From assembly GCA_022606135.1 (NCBI GenBank), contig JABYQN010000008.1:744001-808000 (forward strand): a stretch of 64,000 nucleotides of DNA, read 5' to 3'. Within the stretch, counting starts at the first letter, position 1. Each line of letters starts with the position of its first letter. The notes below the pieces were generated by a model. That model worked only from the letters and a program-made list of their open reading frames with translations, searched no databases and had not been told where the DNA came from. Position numbers and translations under genes: made by a program. Source of the stretch: Fomes fomentarius. Its lineage: Eukaryota > Basidiomycota > Agaricomycetes > Polyporales > Polyporaceae. Of the stretch, positions 11,006 through 23,398 are shown piece by piece.

Positions 11006-12646
11006 CTATCTGGCCGCGTCGCTCTTCGCTACCGCCTTATTCGAAGTCTTCTCTTCGTACTCGACCCACGCGTACCATGCTCCTCCAAGGATAGTAACGA
11101 GGATGCCCAGCGCGTTCGTACGAGTGATGGTGAGGTTGAAGATGGCAACGGCGACTAAAATAGTCAAAACCTGCTTAATGTTCGCTACAGGCACCACAAC
11201 AATGAGTACAACCAATGCAGGAGATGTGGACGCATACAATAGGCTCACCCGCGACGGTCATATTCAGCGCACCCACCCGTCCGTTGGCCGTGAAGCTCAC
11301 AACGTTGAGCCCGAACGCGATACAGCCGTTGCCAACCAGAAGCAGCAGGTACCACCACCCAGACAAAGTGGCACCACGCTCAGTGACAGCGGTACCCACC
11401 CGCGCGAGCTCGCCAGAGTAGTATGCGTAACCGACACACTGGAGGAATGCTAGCGGAGACATGCGAGTGAGGAGGTCGAGTGGATGTAGGTGAAGAGGGG
11501 GCGGAACCAAGAAATGGGTGGGTGACTGAGCCGCGGTGGAAGTAGTGGATGAGGACTGGAGGATGTTGGTATAGATTGTCTTGAGGGCGGCAAGGAAGGT
11601 GCCCAGGAGTGTCAGGAGGAAGCCCAAGTACGTGAAGTAGTAGTCTCCGTATGTACTGAGTGAGATACATGTCAGCCAAACACTCCGGCGGAAAGCGGAT
11701 TGAATTTACGCGAGTATCACGCCCAACATCACTGGCATCAGAGCTACGATCTTGACCTTGCTGAACTGCGTTCCCAACAAAATTGTCGACGCGAAGGTTG
11801 TGAATATCGGCGTCGCCGCGCGGACTACTTGGTGGAACTATGTAGTAATTCATGAGTCCACGTCGCAAACTAATGACTGTAATCTGAACTCACGGGAATA
11901 GTGACAAGTTGCAGCGATATGTTACTGACGGCGATGTTGACCGCGTACAGTACACTGAAAGCTGCAAGGATTGCATAATTCTTGATAGTCAGGTGCGCAG
12001 GTGTGTATACCTTGCGCCGCCGCAGTATGCACCCTCCCAAGCTGCCAAATAACGCGTGTACAGCCGTCAGGGTATACGGGAAAGGGAAGCGGACCAAGAC
12101 ACCCTTGTTGTACAAAGTCAAGCTCAGGTTGAAAGCAAAGTAGAGCGAGAGCCAAAACGCTCGAGACCCCGCCAAGCGTCGTGCCGGAATAATCTTCTTC
12201 TGCGCTCTCCTTGCAGCTAGAGTACGTTTTGAGGCTGGCGGGGCATTGGGTGAAACGAACGGCAGTGATGGAGAGAGAAAGGCACTGTCGCGAGGGATAG
12301 GAGAGTGTGGTACAAAGAACGCTGGTGTACTTGTTGCATCTCGTGCAAATGCTGGACGATGTCGGGGAGACGAGCCCGTTCGCACAATGTCCTTCCATAC
12401 AGTCTCCGATGCAGTACCAGGGTTTTGCATGTCGATGGCCTCTGCATGGTCGTTCACCCGTGAGCGTGGCCCAAACAACCCCCCTCCTTGAACCCACGGT
12501 GCATCCCACTTGGGCAACACTTCCGGCAGGACTGGGGTCGCCCGAGACGGCGCGAGGAATTTTGAAACGTCGAAGTAGCCAGGAGAGCCAGCAGCGCCGA
12601 CAGAGAGCTCCGCCGGGGAGGTGGGGCTAAGATATGGAGATCTCAT
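11006..12646 (-). CDS. Triose-phosphate/nucleotide-sugar transporter family protein (TPT, DMT superfamily)
   Basis: Multi-pass membrane transporter of about 490 residues. A cytosolic, Pro/Ser-rich N-terminal extension of about 155 residues precedes the TPT core. That core begins FWLSLYFAFNLSLTLYNKGV with FPFPYTLTAVHALFGSLGG, the standard first two membrane segments of SLC35/TPT proteins. Further segments follow: VSNISLQLVTIP with the short exon FHQVVRAATPIFTT, then LGFLLTLLGTFLAALKTIYTN, GNGCIAFGLNVVSF and IKQVLTILVAVAIF, ending in a Lys-containing tail. Such proteins exchange sugar phosphates or nucleotide sugars across Golgi or ER membranes; the substrate cannot be read here. Three to four short introns join the blocks, the last after NMTVA. 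The insert between segments (Ser/Thr/Pro-rich around 11500-11560) is longer than in yeast homologues. Confidence 0.86.
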
Positions 12647-12920
12647 GTTGAGTTCGGCAAGACCAGCAAGCCTGTGTCGACAAAAGTGAGCCTATGTAGA
12701 GATGGATGAGCAGGTCAAAGTTCAGACCTGAAGTGGTTGTGCGCCGGATCTTATCTAATCTAGGGGGCAAGTCCCCGTACAACTCCGACAATACACCTTT
12801 TCAAGGTCCGCTCCCTTCTGCTACGGCGACCACTTCTAGACTATCGCCTGGCCACCAACCACCACCACTTTGTGCACGCTCGACCTGCTACTCTCTCATC
12901 TTCTGATCATCTCTTCTTGC

Positions 12921-15000
12921 ATGTCCTCTCCTGCTCGTACTTTGGGACCATTCCCAACCGCTTCGAGAGCAGTGAACGCCAAGAAGCGGGTCTTGACAGA
13001 CTCAGAAGATACAGAAGAACGCGACCTCAAGAGGGTCAGGCCTCAGGACGTTGTAGGAGACCAGAGTAAGCGACTGGATACGAAGGATAAGAAGAAGAGG
13101 CGCAAGAAGAAACGCAAAATGCCCTTAGTCCAGCCTATCAACTCATCCGACGCCGAGGGCCCCGTCTGTGCGCCTGGGCCGAACACACTCGTCCGTTCAC
13201 GCTCCAGAACCCTCAGCGCTAGTCCCTCTGAAGCCGTCAAACCATATTCTACCAACATACTTGAGCCCGACACGCGTCTGGGCTCCTCTGCGGGTCCGCC
13301 TGCAGCACTAGTGGCTCGCGTACCATCACCTCCTCGGGAGGATCCAAGCACTATCCCTTCTACAGTACGTTCGCTGATTTCTTTTTTGACAGTGAACTAA
13401 AGTTCTCTCGCAGAATGTGCCTACCATCGATAAGGGCAAAGGTCGTGCCACGGAAGAAGATGAAGGTGCTAATGGTGAACAGGAAGCCACTCAATTGAGG
13501 GGCGAAGTGTCGGCGAAAGCAGACGTGAGTCTATTGAGATATTAATCTGCTCAGAGGGCACTGTCCCCGCTTTTGTGGTGTATGAGTGCATTGTGTGGAT
13601 TGCTGTACTAACGCAATATGTTGTAGACTATCTCACAACATGAGAACCTTGTATCTGTGCTCCAGCAATCATTGTCCTGTCAGATTTGTTTGGACCTGAT
13701 GCATAGACCGTTCGCCTTGTCCCCATGTGGCCACTCGGCTTGCCACCGATGCCTCATCAACTGGTTCAAGGCACCTCCCGCTGACGTTCCAGCCAATCAA
13801 GTCCCCCCTGCGTGGCTCCGTACAAAGACTTGTCCTCACTGTCGCTCCGTGGTCAAGGAGCGGCCGATCGAGATCTGGGCCATCAAGGATATGGTGGCGA
13901 ATCTAGTCAAGAGTGGTCTTGCTCAAGGATTCTATAGTTCTCCTTCCGAAGCCAATGAGGGCGATCCCTGGGCAGGCGTCTTCCCCCCTGTCCGCAACAG
14001 AAACCAGCACCTCTTCCCAGACGAGCCCTACCATCTTATGGGCCTACGCGATGACGAGGATGGCGGTATCTATCGCTGCATCGATTGCCATCACGAACTT
14101 TGGGATGGGATATGTTCCCAGTGTGGGCGCGTGTATCAGGGACAGCATCCCGACCCAGATACGGACGACTACGACGATGATACGGAGTTGTGGCGTGACG
14201 AAGCGATGCATGTGTGGGGTGAAGAGGACGATTTCCACCCTGAAGAAATAGCGTTCATACGCCACCTAGTGGATGCCCGTCCTCAATATCCTCGTTTCAA
14301 TTACATTGGTGGTGACTACGACGACCTCGACTGGGATGCGGGTGGCGACACGGAGATCGAATCCGACAACGATGACGCATTTATGCATGGCCCCCCGGCC
14401 GCGGCTGCCCGCCGGAACCAGCCCGTCGCGCGGGCTCATATCGAGGAGGTCGAGGAGGACGAACGGAGTGGGAGTGAAGATGGCTATGAGAGCAGTTTCA
14501 TCGACGACGGTGACCACGCTCCTCCCATTCCTGGCCCTCACCGTCTCCATGATTTCGGCGAAGATCTTGTCGAGCTTTCTGAGGAGTCTGAGGCCGAGTC
14601 CGATGTGAGCGTGCGCGTCGTGCGGGCTCCAAGGCAGCGTCCAGCCGCTGTTGGCGGTGTGAGAGGCACTGTTGTCATCTCCGACGATGAAGACGAGGGC
14701 GGTGACAATAACGACAATTTCGATCGAAGCGACCGTGACTATCTCGAAGAAGACGAGGATGAGTAAGTCGTATTGTTTTGACTTATGAATATTGGCTGAT
14801 ATCTGTCTTTTTGTAGGGATTATGCTGCAGAGGTGGCCGCCCGAGAGCAGTAAGTTGCATTGTTATACATTCATGATTATCGACTGACGACGATCTTCTG
14901 CAGCGACTTGTATGGAGACGATGGTTCTATTTCCCGTGTTGACAGACGCTATGACTCCCACGAGTCTGGTTCAGAGGAAGACCCTAATGAGTTATACTAG
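12921..15000 (+). CDS. RING-finger protein, probable E3 ubiquitin ligase
   Basis: Predicted E3 ligase of about 600 residues. It starts MSSPARTLGPF and has a basic, nuclear-localisation-like stretch (KKKRRKKKRK) in exon 1. A C3HC4 RING follows in exon 3: CQICLDLM, SPCGHSACHRCLINWF, then CPHCR. The linker to CPHCR is long (about 27 residues). About 150 residues later there is a second set of paired cysteines, YRCIDCHHELWDGICSQCG, which looks like a small zinc ribbon. The C-terminal half is very acidic (Asp/Glu runs) and probably disordered. Introns lie near 13363-13413, 13525-13626, 14766-14817 and 14851-14903; stop TAG at 14998. RING plus nuclear signal suggests nuclear substrate control, possibly like CHFR/Dma-type ligases, but no FHA domain is present, so this is only a guess. 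Confidence 0.8.
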
Positions 15001-15738
15001 GGCTTGGTGAACCGTGATGCACTCTTGCTTGTGAAGGTCAATTTCATGGACTGTTACGTTATTTTATTGAGTCAGCTACGCCACAGAGAGTCTTAAATGT
15101 GTCGTCTTGTACAGTCACGCTACTGCAATCAGAACATAGTGCTCTCGCTTTGACCCCCATCCTTGACCATTCCCAGTCTCTAGAGCAAGAAGCAAGACAA
15201 CCTATGTGATACTCAACAGGACTGCGAGAAGAACATCCCTATCTCTCCAGACCCCCTTGTGTCCAAATCTTCGTACTTCCGTCGACCCATCTTGCGGCGC
15301 AGGCACATGTCCTCTATCAAACATAATCAACCACACGGGATCCGGTCCTTGCAGCCCTCATGCACCGTTTTGACGTGATCCAAAATCCAGGTCCCGAATT
15401 TGCGACCCTGGGCAATCGAGCACACCTCGTCAAACCGTTCGGTCGATACGCTGGGCGCAGCTTACTCGCTCTTTTCTCGTCGTTCGGCCTGCGCATCTTG
15501 ACATGACGTCTTCGCGGGAAAGTGTTGGGTTCGCATGAATCATGAATCACTCACCCCGTAACGTCTCAAAGTACCGGTACCATCCTTACTTGCCGATGGA
15601 AAAGTCGATAATCACCACGATCGTTGCGCGATGATATGAACAGACATCGGACTTCTCCAGAACTCGCCGACATTCGTACAACACACGAAAAAAGTGTAAC
15701 CCTTTTCGCAACGTCATGCTTCAAGTTCCAGCACCGAA
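15001..15738. other. Intergenic region, convergent genes
   Basis: Space between the converging stops of the RING protein and the carboxylesterase. A minus-strand frame at 15317-15550 has no motif. Probably 3' untranslated sequence of both genes. Confidence 0.4.
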
Positions 15739-17718
15739 TCATGCCTGCTGCCTCCTCGCTTTGCTCGCAACAAACTCGCACCGGTTGCTTTCCAAAATGG
15801 GCTCCGTCTCGGCGTTGCTCCCGCTGATGGCAGACGTGTCGTTGCTCTTCGGCTCCGGCTCCTGCAGAGAGATGCGCTGCTGAGCATGTGTGATGTACCC
15901 CGGCCATGTCGGCGAGCGCGCTAGCTTGAACGTGTTCGGGTTGCCCGAGCGCACGAACGAGAGCCAGTACGCGATCAGTTCAGACGCGAATGCGCGGTCG
16001 AGGTCGGTCTGAGGCTGGAACGTCGTCGTCCCATTGACCCTGTCGTGCCATCACTGGTCAGCATACATAGCAGATTCCGTGGTGAAGGGATGGACCGCAC
16101 CCGGTGGACGTCCCAAGGAACATCATCCAGTTCTCAGCTGAGTGGAAGACCGTCAGGGTATTCGAGCCCGTGACAGGCTGATTGTAGCGGTACGCGAAAG
16201 CCTTGTTCTTCTTCGACGCCGCGAGCCCAATGATGTGCCTCCCGCAGATGACGTCAGACTCGCCGGTTGCAACTTGGAAGTGTTGAGCCTCCGAGTCGAA
16301 GTCGCTCGATGGGTAGACCTTGAGGTACTCCTCCAGGTCGGTCTGGGTGAGACCTGGGAAGTAGGACTTGAGCGCCGCGGCGATGTCTGAGCCGCCTGAC
16401 AAGGTCTCGTTCGATGTCGAGCTGTGGATTCAAGATAAGAGATAGTTGGTGGGCCACGACAGGGGAAAGAGAAATGTATTACCCGACGATAATGGGGACG
16501 TCGGCAAAGTTGCCTTTCAGGATCGAAACGGTGGGGTATTCGGTGAAGAACTTGTTGTCGATGACGGGATGGAAGGACTTATATGCCCCAGTACTGCATA
16601 TTCGGCATTGATCAGCGATAGAATGGGGAACTGGAGAGACAGATGCGTACAAATTGTACATGACCAGGTCTTGCGCACGGGACAGCGCACTCACGTCCGC
16701 CTTGCGAAGACATGCTATCTTCACAGTAGCAGTGCCAGTGCCGCAGCCAGCCTGCTCGGCAAAGTAATTGAACGCAGGCTGTTCACTACCGTTAGCAAAG
16801 TCGTCCCATCCTGAGCAACGGCACGAGCACTGACCACTTGCTGTTCAGGCAGCGGGAGAGGTGTACGGTACACGCTCTGAGCGATCGCTTGGGAGAATAA
16901 CCCCTGGCTCCCATGCGACACAAGGTGAAGCTCGACAGAGGCGCCTCCAGCACTCTGCCCATTGATAGTCACCTTGCGCGGATCGCCGCCAAACGCGTCA
17001 ATATGCTGCTGGATCCACTTGAGCGCCTGGATCTGGTCGTAGAAACCCGCGTTGAGGTCTCCGAGACCGTGGTTCGCGAGTTCAGGGGTTGAGAGGAAGC
17101 CAATGGAGTTGAGGCGATAGTAGACGGACGCGATGACGACGTTAGGCGACTGATGGATCCAGTGGTCGAAGGGCCAGTTGCGAGGATTTCCATAGACGTA
17201 GCCTCCGCCGTGAATGTAAACGAGCACGGGTACTTTATCACGTCCTCGTCAGAGATGAGGTGAAACCAGGGGGTAAATACGTTGATCTCACACTTGTCGC
17301 CCTTCTTTGCGCCGGCAGGAGCATAGATGTTCAACTTCAGGCAGTCTTCGCTACCCGCACCTCCGGCGTCGCCATCTGTACGCTTTCATGAGCATGCTCG
17401 AGACATGTTTCAGACTTGCTATCACTCACTTCCGATGCTTCCCTGGATGCAGAAATCAGGATACTCCGTCAAATCGACGACCTTACCCCTGCTCTCCCGC
17501 GCGACGCGCCCGGTATTGAGTGCGAGGGGCTTCCGCCAACGGCGCTCGCCCAACGGAGGTTCCGCATACGGCACGCCGAGGTATGCGACCGAGTCGGGAT
17601 ACGACAGGTTGCCGCGGTACTTCACATACCCCAGGTCGACCACGTTCGGTGCGGACGCGATCAACGGGAAGATGCTAGCGAGTCCAGAGAGGAAGAGTAA
17701 AAGACGCGTCGGCACCAT
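15739..17718 (-). CDS. Secreted type-B carboxylesterase/lipase (alpha/beta hydrolase)
   Basis: Extracellular esterase of about 540 residues. The signal peptide MVPTRLLLFLSGLASIFPLI is followed by the family start YLGVPYAEPPLGERRWRKP. The oxyanion-hole segment PVLVYIHGGGYVYG and the nucleophile elbow VTINGQSAGGASVELH (Ser in GQSAG) are intact. The catalytic histidine is likely in TVFHSAENWMMF, and the acid residue lies in the segment between them. About six short introns; the donor after GAKKGDK is GTGAGA and joins to LPVLVYIHGGG. Family members hydrolyse carboxylic esters, including lipids, feruloyl or sterol esters; the substrate is not readable. The C-terminal 50 residues are Ser/Glu/Asn-rich and have no membrane anchor. 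Stop at 15739. Confidence 0.9.
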
Positions 17719-18411
17719 CGCGTACAGCGTGTCTTGGTCTGAGGGCTGGTCAGAGGTACCTGCGAGAGGATCAGTCAGGCAACCTCGTCGGGGCCTGATC
17801 CACGAGCTACCGTATATTTATTGAATGGTCGGCTAGACATTGACGCGTACTAGAGTACGTACCACGGAATGGGTCCGGCCGGCCAGCCGCCATTCAATGG
17901 GCGGCGATGTAGAGGCCTACGACAGCATATGACGAGGTCACAGGTACTCAGAATTTCGGGATGGATGACTTCGAATCATCAGACCCAATTGACCCATGCC
18001 GCTCTTAGCCTCTTTCCAACCGCCTCATCCGTGTTGATGATGGGTGGGGTGTTCGTTCATCCGATTGGGAACGGATTCGCGCGGGAGCATACTATATCAG
18101 AAGATGGACACGGAGTGCCTCTCTATCCCGCTGCAATTCTTCATCCATTCCGGACCGCGGGCGATTGTCGGCTGAACGACGAAAGTCAGCTGATAAAGTC
18201 ACACGGAGTGACATCAGCACGCGACTGTTACACCCCGCGTCTTGTCGCGTACCTTGTTGTGTTCAGTCTCGTTGGCCATGCTATGGTCAACAGAAGGCGC
18301 TTGAGCGATCTTGCGACCCTAGTTAAATTACAGAGATACTAACTATGAACAGGGATCCATGCAGGCTATGATGATCAGGTCACCCCTCGCACATAGACTG
18401 CGCACGCACCA
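17719..18411. other. Intergenic region upstream of the esterase
   Basis: About 690 bp between two minus-strand genes, holding the esterase promoter. The plus open frame at 17869-18342 has no motif and is not called. Confidence 0.35.
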
Positions 18412-19758
18412 TTAGCAGATCAAAAGTCCCCTCGAGCGCTCGTCCACTAAAACCAGCCTGGCGTCCTTCAAAAGACGGATCTTCTGTCCGTCCATCTGGT
18501 AAGACCAAGCACGTAGAATAGCCCTAACGGACTGGGTGTACCGTGCATCGTGGTATACTTTGACGTGATCTACCAATTGCAGCGGTAGCGCTGCTGGTCC
18601 GGTGGATGCGCTTGGCTGGATTATAGTCGACATTGAAGAAGAGATGCCACTGGGCCCAGTTGTTTGCTTGTGTGAGCCGACATACGAGTACGGCACCATT
18701 GACGGAGTAGTCAGGGAATGCACGGCGTGGAATGAGAGCGAAAGAGGTCCGATACGACCGGCCTCTCGAAGGCCTTTGAGGAATTCCCAGAAAGCGACGA
18801 GTGCGTCTGGCGTCCAGATAAGCTCCGACACAGGATCCGTGTCGCCTGGAGGTTTCGGCGCCACAGGTAGACACTGCTCTGTTGACGACTGATCTCCAGA
18901 CCCACATGCAGACATGGATGCGGAGGTAGCGCCATTGAACTGCAAGCGGCCGCGAATAGGAATGACCCAGCCCAGCCGTGCGAAGGGGTCGTCTATGTAT
19001 GCTTGAGCGGACTCGAGTGTATGTGGTGGAATTGGTGATGGTTTCAGCTTCGACAGCGAGCCTCGTTGGAAGTCGGGATCGTCCTGTGTCGGGCGTGAAG
19101 AATAGAAATGCGGCTGGCGGAGATAAAGGCTCATTCATTCATTCATAGGCCAGGTTGACGGGTTGGTTACGCACCAGCGTTAGGATAGTATGCAGAGAAG
19201 CTTCTTCTAGCTTTGGACGTTTCACAGACTGGGAGGCCACAGAGTTCTCCGCGTCTCGCTTTACGCTCTTGCCCATCGTGGGTGGAGGCTGGTCGACTGT
19301 AGGATTGTCTGGTTTTGGATGATCGTTGGTTAGGGCGGGTCGAGAGTCAAGGAGGCGATGGAGGTGGCTGTGGTCGAACTCTTCGAGATCTCCTAGCGCC
19401 CACTCTTCTTCTTCTTCTACCACCACGTTGTCTTGCCACTCTGGGAGACTCTGCGCTGATGCTCCACTCCGTCTGACACCGGGATCAATGCAACGCGGTG
19501 CGTCCGTGCTAACCTCGAAACAGTGTGCACCAATCACTGACAAGGCCCGATCAGTGGCAGACTATTGACATATGCGCGTATCACTGTACCATATCGTGAG
19601 CTATCAAACGTCGGAGGATCGTGCCACGTTGTTTCATGCGTGGTCGACAAGACGAGGCGAGCAACCTCTTCGAGTAGTTTCGACGCGTCAATGTCCTCCA
19701 AATATGAAGCTTCTGGTCTAAAGTGGTGGACGGTTATGTCGTAGTCTTCATTTTCCAT
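18412..19758 (-). CDS. Unrecognised multi-exon protein
   Basis: I do not recognise the family. The first exon starts MENEDYDITVHHFRPEASYL and runs to YGTVIRAYV. An intron near 19540-19590 leads to an exon with an acidic run (VVVEEEEEWALGDLEEFDH) and a basic, nuclear-signal-like KRPKLEE. A canonical 61-nt intron (19114-19174, GTGCGT to CCAG) then joins HTILTL to PHFYSSRPTQ and a 236-codon last exon. That exon contains DPFARLGWVIPIRGRLQF, WTPDALVAFWEFLKGLREAG and a basic end, KIRLLKDARLVLVDE. The tryptophan-rich segments and clean splice suggest a real, folded protein rather than chance. Without the splice there appear to be two overlapping frames separated by a GAAT repeat. The start is uncertain: the frame reaching up to 20078 could add an upstream exon. 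Nuclear location is inferred only. Confidence 0.55.
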
Positions 19759-20065
19759 CTCGTCATATCGTCTGCATGTGGCGACAAGATCAGTATGAAG
19801 TTGGATGCATGGTTGCGTGGCACGACAGCCACGACAGACGCCGGCAGTGAGCGCGCTATTTCTGATTCACTTATCTCGGCGGAGTCTGAACTCAACGTTC
19901 CGCTGAAGCACTGATCAGTCGAACAGAAGGCCAGGCCTTGGGCGTCACGGTTGCCAATGAAGAAACGGTTGGTGCATTTGCCTGATATGGACCAAGTCCG
20001 TGTATAGAAGGCAGGAGGCAGTGACGTATATATATATCTCGGGGTTTGAGTGGCTTGGGACTTCG

Positions 20066-20073
20066 TATAAAAG
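20066..20073 (+). promoter_or_regulatory. TATA box of the first carboxypeptidase gene
   Basis: TATAAAAG, 36 nt before the ATG at 20109, a usual spacing for fungal genes with short leaders. Confidence 0.5.
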
Positions 20074-20108
20074 CGCACAATAGCCGTTAACCGTTTGACC
20101 AGCCAGCC

Positions 20109-22719
20109 ATGTTGGTCACGATTGCGCTGACGTCCCTCCTCTTCTTCACTGGCCAGCGTTCACGCGTCCATGCCGCCGTGACCCCGCCAAACTCCTTCCC
20201 GCACGCTTGGTCGGGCCAGCCGAAAGGAGCGTTTGGTCCAGACTGGCAGAGTTGTGAGCATTTCTCTCTTTCAAGTCATAGAATGTAGCTCATTAGGATG
20301 GGATCCGATCGATGTAGACTTCGAGGTCGAATATCCATTGCCCGGTTTACACCTCAAAGGTCCCGCGCTGCCTCGCAGCTATGCGGGGAACATACCTGTC
20401 GATCGCCATGGCCATCCTAATAACACGCTCTTCTTTTGGGCGTTTGAGCGCGAAGGTGCGGACGGCGGTACCCTCACCGCCCCTGCAAACAGTAGCAACA
20501 CCGAGCCATGGATCATCTGGCTCCAAGGAGGGTAAGCTGCACATCCTTGCAGGAGAGAATATTGATGCAAACCGTAGCCCATTAAAGCCCTGGGTCCTCC
20601 AGCATGCGCGGATTATTCACAGAGGTGCCTCCTTCGCGCGCTACGTCTGATGATGTCGACTCACCCCCTGACGTGTATCCGCAGAATGGACCCATCGAAG
20701 TTATGAGCAATGGCTCGTGGATCATCAACCCTTTCGGGTGGCATACACTGGCGGACACCATCTGGATCGATCAACCAGTCGGTGAGCTTGGACGTGGGTT
20801 GTGTCGTCAACGCTTGACTGACTTGCCAGCCAGGCACTGGGTTCTCGACTGCGGACGCCAAAGGCTACGGTGAGAGTCCCAGCTCCTTCACCTTTCATCT
20901 CTCTTATCCTGACCCCACTTCCCACCTCCAAGCCGCCGATGAGGATCAAGTGGCAGAAGACTTCGTACGCTCATCGATATATACCGAAGCCGGAGAAGCA
21001 TTGACACTATTTGATGTAGCTCGGCTTCCTCCGAAACCTTGTCAGCGTCTTCCCGAGCCTGTCCACTCGCCCTCTATATCTCACCGGCGAGAGTTATGCG
21101 GGAACGTATATCGTCAGTTTCGCTCATTCTGACACTCCTTCTGTACCCAAACAAAACCTCTTGGTTCTTCCACGCAGCCCTACATTGCGAAGCACCTATT
21201 CGGCCAAACCAACCCTCCAGTCAATCTGAGGAAGGTTACTATAGGTGATGGTTTCTTGGGGACCTTGGGGACCGTTCGCGAACTCCCAGTGGTACGTGGC
21301 AAAGCAATTACTGTTTTCTTTTGTCGCTTCGGTTGAACGTTGCCTCACCATATCGCAGCTCAACATAATCGAGACATACCCAGCCATCGTTGGGTACGAT
21401 CATGATGTTTTCAACTACTTCCGAGAACAGTGCGTCGCTGCTTCTTACGTGTCTTGCCACGCATATACTCACCTAACCTCCTTATAAGACATCATCTATG
21501 CGGTTACGATCTAAATCTGACTTATCCGCAGACAGGCGGGGTATTCCCGACGCTGACGCTAAGGAAGCCCTCCAAAGCTGCTTCTAGGGGCAGCGTCTCG
21601 GCAGCATCATGGAGGGAGGCCATTTCAGCGGAATACACAGCGCGCGCACTGAATGCGCCTGCGGAGAAGAGAGCAGACTTCCATGAGCGCAGGGCTGTGG
21701 AGAGGGAACAATGGAAGCGCGACCTTTCCCAGCGCGCGAACGGGACGCTTGACCCTTGGTACGGGTGCGATTTATTCACCGAGATGGTCGACTATGCCCT
21801 GAACTTCACCTTCCCCTGGAGTGCGTACCTTCTCATCTTGGGTCCGAGCGCTGCGTATATACCCATCTCATATCTCACGGACAGCGGATGGAAGCTTCGA
21901 CGTGTACGACGTCCCCGACGCAACGCGTCCCCAGCCTCAACAAAAGCCAGGGCCGTTTCTTAACTCCGCGAAGGGGCGCGCAGCGTTGCATGCCCCGACA
22001 TCCAAGGACTGGAGCATAAGCTTCGAGTACCCCTTCGGCTCCGTCTACAACAAGTCTATCGGGGGGAACTCCCATGGGGACCCATCCGTCGAACCTACCG
22101 CCTTCCTCACTGAGCTCTTCACCAACGCCTCCTCATCCCCAAACAACGTCACATTCGTGTTCTACTCGGGCAACGACGACCCGCGGGCGCAGCACCGTGG
22201 CACGGAAGTCATCATCCAGAACATCACCTTCGGGGCATACAAGGCTTCTCGCGCAAACCCTCGACGCCGTGGTTCGACGATGCCGGGCAGCCTGCGGGGA
22301 TCGTGCACCAAGAGCGCGGGCTCGCGTACGTTCTCTTCACGGGCGCGGGCCACTTTGTCCCCTTGTGGAAGCCGGCGCAGGCGCTGACGTTCCTGCGCGA
22401 GTTCGTGCTTGGGGACAATCAGAACGGTAGTGTGCTTGATGATGGGACCATCTTTGGTGGGGAGGAGGACGCGCTTGCGAAGGATTTCCTACCTGGTGGA
22501 AACGAGATCTTCTATGGGTCAGCGAAGACGGAGGGGACGTTTGTTGTGCCAAGCGCGACGGCCGCAGCTTGGGAGAGCTTCATTGCGACTGCGACGCTGG
22601 ACTCGGACGCTGTGGCCACCTCTACTCGCCCCACTGGAGCAGGACAGAGGGGGACGACCGCAGCTCCAGTGTGGTGTCTGTTGACAGTAGGGCTAGCAAC
22701 AGTATGGCTTTTCTTGTGA
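20109..22719 (+). CDS. Serine carboxypeptidase S10, paralogue A, with one-base frameshift
   Basis: Secreted peptidase that removes C-terminal residues in acidic surroundings. It has a signal peptide (MLVTIALTSLLFFTG), then PHAWSGQPKGAFGPDW, PWIIWLQGGPGSSSM and TGFSTADAKGYG. The nucleophile motif LTGESYAGTYI is present, as are LNIIETYPAIVGYDHDVFNY and the acid residue in FVFYSGNDD. About ten short introns splice in frame up to NITFG near 22230. There the reading frame is one base short compared with paralogue B and runs into a stop at 22385-22387; the frame carrying the catalytic histidine (LFTGAGHFVPLW) continues separately to 22719. No intron of plausible length repairs this. Either the gene is a young pseudogene making a truncated, inactive enzyme, or the base is an assembly error. 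The tail ends in a hydrophobic GPI-like stretch. Confidence 0.85.
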
Positions 22720-23398
22720 AGCGGCAAAGCGTCGGTATACGATACGTAGACAACATACGACTTATGCACGGCAGGTCCTACATCATCACTCCGAACCAGC
22801 TCCTAGAGCACTGCCTTCCCAAGCCCACTTGCGAGTTACTCATACGATCCCTGGCTTGTTGAAGAAACGATGTAGATTTAGTTCACAGGTCAAAGCGGCC
22901 GTCACACTGACTGGATTGAAGTTGGAAGATAAATAGTTGAATCATCCGGGCTACCGACTCAGTACTCAACTACCAGAAGCCTCTTGCAACTAGTAGTAGA
23001 TCGTCACGTCTATTACCCCTATGACGGTTGCGCTCATTCTGACCCATTTTTCTCAGCTGTGGGATATCAATGAGTCGCTAATGTCGCCGAATACTAGACT
23101 CGCCTCCATAGCGTTCATTCTGGCAGACGACTAGCCGCCCCGAACGGAACGACGGTGCGCCGCGATATGGCTTCTGCTACTTCCACCGGCGACGTCGACA
23201 GTTTGCACGCGGATGGCATGATATCAGCACGAATCGCTCATTGTCCAGCGTGATCAAAACCACTGCCTGTGGAGGGCCTTTCCATGCCGTTGACGCTTAC
23301 GTTGGGTTCGCGCCTCGTGAATGGGCGATAACAAGGAAGCAGCTGAGTTCTACCATATATAATGAAGCGCAAGGACCACAGAAGGATCTTGGGCAGTC
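22720..23398. other. Spacer between tandem carboxypeptidase genes
   Basis: About 680 bp with no open frame of note. It holds the 3' end of paralogue A and the promoter of paralogue B. Confidence 0.45.
23356..23363 (+). promoter_or_regulatory. TATA box of the second carboxypeptidase gene
   Basis: TATATAAT, 43 nt upstream of the ATG at 23399; position matches that of the TATA element of the tandem paralogue. Confidence 0.5.

Noticed and set aside
19114..19174. Two separate genes around the GAAT repeat
   Set aside because: A canonical 61-nt intron removes the repeat and the stop and joins both frames.
22269..22290. A 22-nt GT...AG that might repair carboxypeptidase A
   Set aside because: Too short for splicing, and its removal does not restore the frame.
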